Assembly (NCBI GenBank): GCA_035292625.1
Contig: DATDPS010000097.1
Span: 1-5,244 of the forward strand
Direction: 5' to 3'
Length of the DNA: 5,244 nt
From: SHZL01 sp035292625
GTDB taxonomy: Bacteria; Pseudomonadota; Gammaproteobacteria; Xanthomonadales; SZUA-36
The number at the start of each line of letters is the position of its first letter. Within the stretch, counting starts at the first letter, position 1. The position numbers were made by a program, and so were the translations under genes. Below are positions 1 through 4,586 of the stretch, piece after piece. The notes beneath the pieces were generated by a model. That model searched no databases, was not told the DNA's origin, and saw only the letters and a program-made list of their open reading frames with translations.

Positions 1-101
1 CGCCACCACCCGAGCCGCGGGCGGCTGAAACGGCAGCAGGCCGGCGCGGCCGGCCGGGCCGGCGCCGCACCTGAGTGCCGATTGTCACCGCGGGTTTGCC
101 G
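1..101. other. GC-rich left edge, possible tail of an off-window gene
   Basis: This stretch is almost entirely G and C and contains a short perfect hairpin at 14-25 (gccgc/gcggc) and a twice-used ggccggcgc word near 40-48 and 58-66. Read on the plus strand from position 3, a frame stays open to a TGA at 72-74 and begins PPPEPRAAETAAG. That resembles in style the proline/glutamate-rich reading at 4338-4400 further right. It could be the C-terminus of a gene lying left of the window and converging on the lipoprotein gene. With 24 codons of low-complexity sequence this is only a possibility. No T-run follows a hairpin here, so no intrinsic terminator can be claimed for either strand. Confidence 0.2.
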
Positions 102-647
102 CTATTCTTTCGGCTCCAATTCCCGCGACAGGGCGCGGGCGAACTCCTCCAGTTGCCCGGCGCTGCCACCCATCATGCGTAGCACGAACAGGGTTTCCGA
201 CTGCAGCAGCCACATTTCCGAATGATCCGGCTGGCGCGTCTGGTAAAGGAAGGCTTTATCGCCAAGGTCTTCCATTTTCCAGGGGGCGGCCCCCAGGCTG
301 ACCTCGACCTCGGATTGGCTGATGTCGAAATACCCCTCCAGTGGGGGTGCATGCGGCGCTGAGGCGCGGGTCGACATCATGGCGTAGAGGGTGCCCTTGC
401 CGCCGGTCGCCAGAACCTTGAAGGACCAGGTGCATTCGCCGGCGATTCCGGTCCCGGAAGTGCTGCCCGGCACCGTGCTCTCGAGCGGGCCTAGGATATG
501 CTCAGCCTCCACGGCGGTGATCAGCTGGCACACGTCGATGCCGGCGACCTCGTCGAAGCGGGATTTCTTTGGCATGTCGCAGGCGCTGGCCAGGACCAGC
601 AGTAACGGTGCCAGTGCGAGTGAGCGGAGGTGGCTGTTTTTTGTCAT
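102..647 (-). CDS. Putative secreted lipoprotein with a conserved-looking Cys pair
   Basis: Encodes 181 residues with a bacterial lipoprotein signal: charged N-terminus (K3, H6, R8), a hydrophobic core at about 9-20 and a lipobox ending LASA-C23, so the mature protein should start at lipidated Cys23. Asp24 follows the Cys; in enterobacteria Asp at +2 retains lipoproteins in the inner membrane, so an inner-membrane, periplasm-facing location is inferred. The mature part has Cys40 (in DVC) and Cys72 (in ECTW), which could form a disulfide. The pattern D-V-C-x-L-I-T-x-x-E-A, then C-T-W, recalls DUF3558-like lipoproteins, but that is a weak resemblance and no function is known. The start is supported by an AGGGAA Shine-Dalgarno about 5 bases upstream on the minus strand (653-658) and by the signal peptide. 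The gene is divergent from the acyltransferase, and the inverted repeat at 686-759 lies in the space between them. Confidence 0.85.
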   Translation of the reverse strand: MTKNSHLRSLALAPLLLVLASACDMPKKSRFDEVAGIDVCQLITAVEAEHILGPLESTVPGSTSGTGIAGECTWSFKVLATGGKGTLYAMMSTRASAPHAPPLEGYFDISQSEVEVSLGAAPWKMEDLGDKAFLYQTRQPDHSEMWLLQSETLFVLRMMGGSAGQLEEFARALSRELEPKE

Positions 648-685
648 TGGGTTCCCTGCCGTTTGAGTGGGGTTAGAGCAAAACT

Positions 686-759
686 GGGGTCAGAGTACCT
701 TTTCGCTACAAGAAACCAAAAGATGGTACTCGCTTTCTCCGAAAAGGTACTCTGACCCC
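686..759. repeat. Perfect 20-bp inverted repeat, REP/RAYT-type palindromic unit
   Basis: The left arm (686-705, beginning ggggtcagagtac) is the exact reverse complement of the right arm (740-759), with a 34-base loop between. The loop adds a second layer: agaaa (711-715) can pair with tttct (734-738), and ggtactc at 725-731 duplicates the ggtactc of the right arm (746-752), so gagtacc of the left arm (693-699) has two possible partners. From memory, arms opening ggggtcagagtac are common around REP-associated Y1 tyrosine transposases and their non-autonomous units in proteobacteria. No transposase is present, so this would be a stand-alone non-autonomous copy. It sits between divergent genes, so transcripts in either direction that cover it would carry a long hairpin. 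No T-run follows either arm. Confidence 0.8.
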
Positions 760-802
760 GATCACTCGTGTCACTTGGCTCGCTCCGCACGATCTGCGGT
801 CT

Positions 803-831
803 TTGCGGCAGAAACGCGCTCCGCGCATAAT
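803..831 (+). promoter_or_regulatory. Candidate sigma-70-type promoter for the acyltransferase gene
   Basis: TTGCGG (803-808) and CATAAT (826-831) are separated by 17 bases, the preferred spacing. The -10 matches TATAAT at 5 of 6 positions, the -35 at 3 of 6. A transcript would begin near 838, about 20 bases before the GTG start at 859. It lies just right of the inverted repeat, so the repeat would be upstream of, not inside, the acyltransferase mRNA. This is prediction from consensus only; a short hairpin (785-799, ccgca/tgcgg) lies upstream of the -35. Confidence 0.35.
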
Positions 832-858
832 GGACCAGAGGCTCCCAGAAAGTAATCC

Positions 859-1872
859 GTGAGACAACGCGTATTCTTTTTTGATTTGCTGCGCTGCATG
901 GCGGCTGCGGCAGTCATCGCCATTCATGTGCTTGCCCCCTATCGTAATGAATTGGGCGAGATCCCTTTCCACCAGTGGCTTACAGCGGTCGGCGTTAACG
1001 GGCTGAGTCGCTGGGCAGTGCCGGTATTCATCATGATCACGGGTGCCCTGATGCTCAGCGATGCCCGCGCGTTCGACGCAAAGTATTATCTGCAAAGGCG
1101 CCTGGGAAAAGTGCTGGTGCCGTTCCTGGTTTGGTCGCTTTTTTATGCCTGGCTTTCCGGCTGGACCGCTGCGGGCTTCGATGCCGGGGTGAGCAGGCAG
1201 GTGCTGGAAAACAGCTGGCATCTCCCAGCCTATTACCACCTGGGATTCTTTTACTATTTCATCCCGCTGTACCTCGTGATCCCGCTGCTTTATCTGCTCG
1301 TGCGAAAAGCCGAGCAGGCCGTCCTGTATTCAGTGCTGCTGATATGGCTGTTGAGCACGGCATTGTTCCTGTTTTATGTCGATGGTCCCTTGAGCAACCA
1401 GTATTGGCTGTACAGCGGCTACCTGCTGTTGGGCTATGTTCTGTACCAGTTCGTGCCGCTAAACAGCCGTGTACTGACCGGTTTCGTCGTGGTGGGAGCG
1501 CTGGCCCTGGCGGTGACCGTGGGCGCGGTGGTGAACGACAGCCTGGCTGCGGATGAGTACACGGTGGGACGCTGGTTTTCCTACAAGACCCTGAACACCG
1601 CGCTTGCTGCCAGCATGATTTTCATGTTGGGCCGTTACTTTGGCGGTAACTTGAGTGTGGGGGTCGCCAGGGTGGCCGGGTTCATCAGTCGCCACAGCCT
1701 GGGCATCTATCTCTTGCACCCGGTTTTCCTGTGGCCAATGAAAGAGTTTGCCTGGCATCAGGGCCATCCCGTTTGGGTGGTCCCTGTGTGGGTTCTGATC
1801 AGCGGCTCTGGAGCCCTGGCGGCCAGTTGGCTGCTGTCCCGCTCCGGCAAGACCCGCTGGCTGGTGCCCTGA
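859..1872 (+). CDS. AT3-family membrane O-acyltransferase, WecH/YiaH-like
   Basis: The 337-residue protein is an integral-membrane acyltransferase of the acyltransferase-3 family (PF01757; WecH-like surface polysaccharide O-acyltransferases). Family members move an acyl group, often acetyl, onto a sugar or lipid at the inner membrane. Visible family marks are FDLLR (8-12), His23 in the first membrane segment (AIHV), RWAVPVFIMITGALML (51-66), YLQRRLGKVLVPFLVW (77-92), HLGFFYYFIPLYL (127-139), YWLYSGYLLLGYVL (182-195) and SLGIYLLHPVF (280-290). His23 is the likely catalytic-site histidine by analogy. About ten hydrophobic spans are present and the length is close to WecH, so the gene looks complete. 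The GTG start is forced: an in-frame TAA lies at 853-855 and later Met codons would lose Asp9 and Arg12. Shine-Dalgarno complementarity is poor. No glycan-biosynthesis gene is beside it, so the acceptor is unknown. A transposase scrap follows directly after the stop. Confidence 0.9.
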   Translation: MRQRVFFFDLLRCMAAAAVIAIHVLAPYRNELGEIPFHQWLTAVGVNGLSRWAVPVFIMITGALMLSDARAFDAKYYLQRRLGKVLVPFLVWSLFYAWLSGWTAAGFDAGVSRQVLENSWHLPAYYHLGFFYYFIPLYLVIPLLYLLVRKAEQAVLYSVLLIWLLSTALFLFYVDGPLSNQYWLYSGYLLLGYVLYQFVPLNSRVLTGFVVVGALALAVTVGAVVNDSLAADEYTVGRWFSYKTLNTALAASMIFMLGRYFGGNLSVGVARVAGFISRHSLGIYLLHPVFLWPMKEFAWHQGHPVWVVPVWVLISGSGALAASWLLSRSGKTRWLVP

Positions 1873-1971
1873 TCGACCTGCTGGGCTTTGGCACGGCTGC
1901 TCGCCCGCATCTACGAGGTTGACCCGCTGCGCTGCCGGCGCTGCCTGCAGGCGGGACCCTTGACCGCGTGA
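1873..1971 (+). pseudogene. C-terminal remnant of an IS91-type transposase
   Basis: The reading frame directly after the acyltransferase stop (same frame) encodes RLLARIYEVDPLRC followed by R-R-C, then LQAGPLTA and a TGA at 1969-1971. The string (W)ARLLARIYEVDPL-x-C-x-x-C is characteristic, from memory, of the C-terminal zinc-binding-like region of IS91-family HUH (Y2) transposases, where it normally continues as GG-x-M-R-V/I. Here that continuation is missing and the frame enters the 84-bp repeat at 1937. There is no start codon and no catalytic HUH or tyrosine region, so only about 20-25 recognisable residues survive. The fragment shows which way the former element faced: transposase to the left, its downstream (origin) end to the right. 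Not expressed as a protein of its own. Confidence 0.7.
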
Positions 1972-2020
1972 ACCCGCGGCGTACACTTCCCACAAAGTGG
2001 CTTTGGAATTCCTATCCTTT
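1937..2020 (+). repeat. 84-bp direct repeat copy A, IS91/ISCR oriIS-like end
   Basis: Copy A of an 84-bp sequence repeated at 4449-4532 in the same orientation, with 77 of 84 identical bases (differences at 1950, 1951, 1952, 1955, 1983, 1993 and 2006). Two small hairpins with six-base loops lie side by side: ccgcg(1964-1968)/cgcgg(1975-1979) and cactt(1984-1988)/aagtg(1995-1999). The unit ends ggctttggaattcctatcc, close to the gcgtttgaacttcctatacc string remembered as the oriIS-side consensus of ISCR elements. A transposase C-terminal remnant lies directly upstream, the place expected for the gene relative to oriIS. It is therefore read as the surviving replication-origin end of an IS91-like rolling-circle element. 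The repeat itself is directly visible; the oriIS label is inference. Confidence 0.75.
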
Positions 2021-2171
2021 GCTTCTGACGCGTGGTGAGTCCTTTTCGGGTCATCTGCCGGTACCGTCTGCCTGGGTGATATAAATACATACAGTAATGC
2101 ATGTTTGATCAACTGTCCGCGGCTACTGAAGTCTGTTCGGCCCGGGGGTAAACTGAGCAACAGGGAAAGCG

Positions 2172-2351
2172 ATGAACCAGAAATCGATAAAGAGCTTTTT
2201 CACCCAACTCCGGAAACGCAAGGTCATCCGCGTCGCGATCGCCTACGTGATCGGCGGCCTCAATCGCGAGTGGCTGCTGCACGACTCCCACCTCGACAAC
2301 GCGCCGTATCACCCGCGTTTTGCCAAGCTGCTGGCGAGCTTTCCCGGGTGA
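2172..2351 (+). pseudogene. 59-residue relic of a large TPR/TolB-like membrane protein (N- and C-termini fused)
   Basis: An ATG preceded by AGGGAA (2162-2167, four bases away) opens a 59-codon frame ending in TGA at 2349-2351. Residues 8-27 (KSFFTQLRKRKVIRVAIAYVI overall) match the standard start of a large proteobacterial family that has a short cytosolic lead, one membrane segment and C-terminal TPR repeats. In full-length members the membrane segment continues for roughly ten hydrophobic residues and several hundred residues follow. Here it breaks off after IGG and passes to REWLLHDSHLDNAPYHPRFAKLLASFPG, which looks like the typical extreme C-terminus (D-x-D-L-D-x-x-x-x-x-PRF-x-x-LL). The best reading is one large in-frame internal deletion. 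The ribosome site survives, so a peptide could still be made. Its stop overlaps a GTG (2348-2350) in frame with the VOC gene. Calling it a working small gene is possible but unproven. Confidence 0.65.
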
Positions 2352-2383
2352 CCACGAACCGCAGGTTCCACCGCCAGGGCCCT

Positions 2384-2788
2384 ATGGCCCACACCCAAGG
2401 CTACCTGTTTCACCTGGCGATACCCTGCCGCAACCTCGACGAGGCCAGCTCGTTTTACGTGGGCCTGTTGGGCGCGAGGGAGGCTCGCCGTTACCCTGAT
2501 CGCGTCACGCTGGACTTTTTCGGCATGCAGCTGGTTTGTCACCTGGACCCGGAGGCAGTCGTGGCCGAGCCCACGATCTATCCCAGGCATTTCGGCCTGA
2601 CCTTCGGCCAGCGAAGCGATTTCGAGCGCTTGCTGGAGGGGCTCAGGCTCGCGGGCGCGCCGTTCTTCAGAGAGCCGTTCCGGCGTTTCGAGGGCATGCA
2701 CGAAGAGCACACGACGTTTTTCCTGTGTGACCCGTCGAACAACCTCATCGAGTTCAAGCACTACGAAAACGCGCGAATGATTTACTGA
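2384..2788 (+). CDS. VOC-superfamily (glyoxalase/dioxygenase fold) protein
   Basis: The 134-residue product has the two beta-alpha-beta-beta-beta modules of the vicinal oxygen chelate superfamily: FHLAIPCRNLDEASSFYVGLLG (9-30) opens module one and RHFGLTF (68-74) opens module two, with DPSNNLIEFKHY (116-127) near the end. Candidate metal ligands at the usual strand positions are His10, His53 (or Gln49), His69 and Glu123, so a divalent-metal enzyme is likely. Members include lyases, isomerases, dioxygenases and drug-binding proteins; the DFFG-x-QLVCHLDPEAV and EEHTTFFL-x-DPSNNL blocks suggest a conserved but functionally unassigned bacterial subfamily. Start: ATG at 2384 gives the usual eight to nine residues before HLAIP and has a modest AGGG four bases upstream. 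An in-frame GTG at 2348, overlapping the preceding stop as GTGA, would add 12 residues and is the alternative. The ligase gene starts ten bases after its stop, suggesting co-transcription. Confidence 0.88.
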   Translation: MAHTQGYLFHLAIPCRNLDEASSFYVGLLGAREARRYPDRVTLDFFGMQLVCHLDPEAVVAEPTIYPRHFGLTFGQRSDFERLLEGLRLAGAPFFREPFRRFEGMHEEHTTFFLCDPSNNLIEFKHYENARMIY

Positions 2789-2798
2789 GCGATGATCC

Positions 2799-4292
2799 AT
2801 GCAGCCATGCATGCGGAATGATTCCTTCGAAGCGGTGCTGCAATCGGGGGCCGGCAGGCACCCCGGAAAACTGTTCTGCTCATTTGACGCGGTCAATGGC
2901 CGGGTCAGCTACGGAGAATTGAACCAGCGGGTCGAGCGCTGCGCGGCGGCGCTGGGTAAAGCGGGCCTCGGTGCAGGTGCGCGGGTCGCGATCGGGCTGC
3001 CGCCGTCCCCGGAATTCCTGGTTCACCTGCTGGCCGTCATGCAGGCCGGCGGACTGGCCGTGCCGCTCGGCGCTGAGCAACATCCGGAGATGCTGGCCTT
3101 GATGCTGAGCGTCCTCGACCCGCATCTGGTTGTGAAGCCGGCCGGGCCTGCGTTGACACCCGTGTCGTGTGGCCCGGAGCCGCACTGCGCCTGGCATTGG
3201 CACCGGACCGCAGGAGATGCCGCTGAAACCGTATCGGCCCGGCTGGGAATTTTCACGTCCGGCTCGACCAGCGTTCCGCGTTGTGTGTTGTTGTCAGAGT
3301 CCAACTTGCTGGCCGGCGCCACGTTCGTGGCGGAGGCGCATGATCTCGCTGCCGAGGATACCGTGCTCTGTTTGATGCCTCTGAGCCATATCAACGGCAT
3401 AGTGACGACGGTACTGGCGCCTTTGCTGACCGGCGGCAGTGTCCACTACCTGCAGGGGAGTGCGACCCCGCGAGGCTTTCAGCAAGCCCTCGAGCAAACG
3501 GCGGCCACATGGTTCAGCGCGGCGCCGGTGCACTATCGCCTGCTTTCCTACGCGCCCGTCAAATCCCAAGGGTTTCCGCACTGCCGCTTCGGCCGATCAG
3601 CCAGTGCGGCGTTGCCGATCGACGTGCAACAGAAATTCGAGGCACTGTACGGGATTCCCGTGGTCCAGACCATGGGACTCAGCGAGTGCACCGGTCAGGT
3701 TTTTGCCAATCCGATGCCTCCGGCTGAGCGGAAGTTCGGTTCGGTGGGGCGCGCGGTCGGCAATATCGCCGAGATCGTTGACGCGAACGACCAGGTATTG
3801 CCCAGTGGCGCGGTAGGGGAGATCAGGGTCAAGGGCCCGAACGTGATGCTCGGTTACCTCGGTGCGCAGGCTGAGACAGCCGAAGCCTTGCGTGGCGATT
3901 GGCTGTATACCGGGGATCTGGGCTTTCGCGACTACAACGGATTTTTCCACGTCACGGGCCGCAAGAAACTGATCGCGAACGTCGGCGGCCACAAAGTGTC
4001 GCTGGCCGCCGTCGAGGCCGCAGCAGCAACGCTCGATTGTGTAGCGGAGGCGATTGCGGTCGCGCGGCCGGACCGGGGGCTGGGAGAAATCGTCGACCTC
4101 TATTACACCAGTGGCGCAAAACCGCGGGCGGGCGACCCGGCGGTCGAGAGAAAGCGCATTCGGCAGGTGGTATCCGCGGTGCTCCCGCATCATCTTGCGC
4201 TGCGGGATATCAGGCGATTGGAGGAGCTGCCGCGCAGTGCGTCGGGCAAGGTGCTGAGGCACCGCCTGGCGGACTGCGAAGACGGGGACTGA
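2799..4292 (+). CDS. Class I adenylate-forming enzyme, acyl-CoA ligase type
   Basis: The 497-residue protein has an AMP-binding N-domain and a C-terminal lid (PF00501 plus PF13193). It should activate a carboxylic acid with ATP to an acyl-adenylate, then transfer it, most often to CoA. Visible core motifs: P-loop FTSGSTSVPRCV (152-163), MPLSHING (193-200), the nucleotide-site loop RSASAAL (266-272), MGLSECTG (292-299, Glu296 for Mg/ATP), LYTGDLG (369-375, Asp373 for ribose), TGRKKLIANVGGHKVS (386-401, hinge) and PRSASGKVLRH (478-488) with catalytic Lys484. The P-loop is atypical, with PRC in place of the common P-K-G. Length suits free-standing CoA ligases; no carrier-protein or reductase domain is attached. 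The substrate is not predictable, and aryl, fatty and small-acid ligases all share this layout. Start: ATG 2799 or Met5 at 2811; neither has a clear Shine-Dalgarno, so coupling to the VOC gene is likely. Confidence 0.9.
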   Translation: MQPCMRNDSFEAVLQSGAGRHPGKLFCSFDAVNGRVSYGELNQRVERCAAALGKAGLGAGARVAIGLPPSPEFLVHLLAVMQAGGLAVPLGAEQHPEMLALMLSVLDPHLVVKPAGPALTPVSCGPEPHCAWHWHRTAGDAAETVSARLGIFTSGSTSVPRCVLLSESNLLAGATFVAEAHDLAAEDTVLCLMPLSHINGIVTTVLAPLLTGGSVHYLQGSATPRGFQQALEQTAATWFSAAPVHYRLLSYAPVKSQGFPHCRFGRSASAALPIDVQQKFEALYGIPVVQTMGLSECTGQVFANPMPPAERKFGSVGRAVGNIAEIVDANDQVLPSGAVGEIRVKGPNVMLGYLGAQAETAEALRGDWLYTGDLGFRDYNGFFHVTGRKKLIANVGGHKVSLAAVEAAAATLDCVAEAIAVARPDRGLGEIVDLYYTSGAKPRAGDPAVERKRIRQVVSAVLPHHLALRDIRRLEELPRSASGKVLRHRLADCEDGD

Positions 4293-4301
4293 GACGCGGG
4301 A

Positions 4302-4327
4302 GGCTGATCGGACAGGGGCTATCAGCC
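4302..4327 (+). terminator. Hairpin just after the ligase gene, possible transcript end
   Basis: A perfect seven-base inverted repeat (ggctgat at 4302-4308, atcagcc at 4321-4327) with a 12-base loop starts ten bases after the ligase stop codon. No T-run follows; the next bases are a C-rich run. It is therefore not a classic intrinsic terminator, but it could stabilise the mRNA 3' end or work with Rho. Prediction from pairing only. Confidence 0.3.
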
Positions 4328-4448
4328 GCCGCCCCCCGCCGCCGCCACCGGAAGAGCCGCCGCCACCGGAACCCGAAGACGAGCCGAGTGGCGCTGAAGC
4401 AGCCGCCACGTCAGCATCCAAGCCGCCAGAAGTGCGGGCCGGAGGGCA
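4328..4448 (+). other. GC-rich, proline/glutamate-coding stretch of unknown origin
   Basis: One plus-strand frame is open from 4258 to a TGA at 4594-4596 without any ATG. Between 4331 and 4440 it reads as a run of prolines with glutamates (PPPPPPEEPPPPEPEDEPSG), then alanine-rich sequence, before entering repeat copy B. It includes two tandem 18-base units (4338-4355 and 4356-4373) sharing their first 16 bases. It may be the disordered C-terminal tail of a lost gene, perhaps the transposase or another protein cut off by the element, or simply GC-rich filler. In copy A the transposase frame enters the repeat in a different phase from this proline-rich frame, so a link to the transposase is not supported directly. 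Confidence 0.3.
4338..4373 (+). repeat. Two tandem 18-bp units
   Basis: The unit gccgccgccaccggaa plus two variable bases occurs twice back to back (ga after the first, cc after the second). In the open frame it encodes PPPPEE then PPPPEP. It is typical of slippage-prone coding tails and could vary in copy number between strains. Confidence 0.75.
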
Positions 4449-4532
4449 GGCGCTGCCTGCATTTGGAACCCTTGACCGCGTGAACCCGCGGCGTCCACTT
4501 CCCATAAAGTGGCTTTGCAATTCCTATCCTTT
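4449..4532 (+). repeat. 84-bp direct repeat copy B, IS91/ISCR oriIS-like end
   Basis: Second copy of the 1937-2020 repeat, same orientation, 77 of 84 bases identical. The hairpins are retained: ccgcg(4476-4480)/cgcgg(4487-4491) and ccactt(4495-4500)/aagtgg(4507-4512). The second gains a base pair compared with copy A because of the a-to-c change at 4495. The unit ends ggctttgcaattcctatcc, again like the ISCR oriIS string. Unlike copy A, no transposase coding sequence is recognisable directly upstream; the proline-rich stretch is there instead. The sequence leaves the repeat 54 bases before the end of vapC, so B marks the boundary between the ligase region and the toxin-antitoxin module. Confidence 0.75.
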
Positions 4533-4586
4533 AACCATTTGTGCCCGGTTCTGCCAAACCGTCTTTGCGGTCAGCCACTACACAAG

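Larger units (their letters stand above)
1937..4532 (+). mobile_element. Putative cargo unit bracketed by two IS91-like origin ends
   Basis: The two 84-bp repeats lie in direct orientation exactly 2512 bases apart and enclose the relic TPR gene, the VOC gene and the adenylate-forming ligase. In IS91/ISCR transposition, replication starts at oriIS and may read past the other end, taking neighbouring DNA along, so repeated origin ends next to unrelated genes are the expected scar. With both copies facing the same way, the DNA left of copy B (2021-4448) would be the cargo of B, and the acyltransferase side would neighbour A. No intact transposase, no terIS and no shared GTTC-type target tetranucleotide beside both ends were found. 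An older explanation, two independent insertions with decay, also fits. Homologous recombination between the copies would delete 2512 bp. Confidence 0.4.

Noticed and set aside
706..1239. Minus-strand frame of 177 codons across the intergenic region and acyltransferase 5' end
   Set aside because: Antisense to a well-supported membrane protein, no recognisable domain, and composition typical of a shadow frame.
1799..1993. Minus-strand frame beginning MGSVRRGFTRSRVP, echoed by a similar start (GSGRRGFTRSRVP) at the right end of the minus frame 3597-4520
   Set aside because: Both are the antisense reading of the 84-bp repeat, so their resemblance only restates the repeat; the rest of each frame is the shadow of the acyltransferase or ligase gene.
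2078..2100. AT-rich patch (tataaatacata) as a promoter for the relic TPR-VOC-ligase run
   Set aside because: A TATAAA-like -10 is present at 2080-2085, but no -35 match lies at 16-18 bases upstream, so it cannot be supported beyond being AT-rich.
2105..2383. N-terminal extension of the VOC protein from a TTG at 2105
   Set aside because: The extra 93 residues are basic, low in structure and overlap the relic TPR gene, whose frame is recognisable. The VOC fold begins about nine residues after the ATG at 2384.
3899..4483. Plus-strand frame of 194 codons overlapping the ligase 3' end and ending in repeat B
   Set aside because: It is arginine-rich, lies mostly inside the ligase in another frame, and has no domain pattern; its last residues (RRCL...PLTA) come from the repeat.
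1937..4532. Integron cassette array with the 84-bp repeats as attC sites
   Set aside because: Repeats after genes in the same orientation suggested this, but there are no RYYYAAC/GTTRRRY core ends and no long imperfect palindrome across the unit. The transposase remnant and attcctatcc end favour an IS91-type end.
1937..4532. CRISPR array
   Set aside because: Only two copies, 84 bp long and about 2.4 kb apart, with genes between.
4551..4575. Terminator for vapC on the minus strand
   Set aside because: Only a four-base stem (accg/cggt) with a short T-run; too weak to call.
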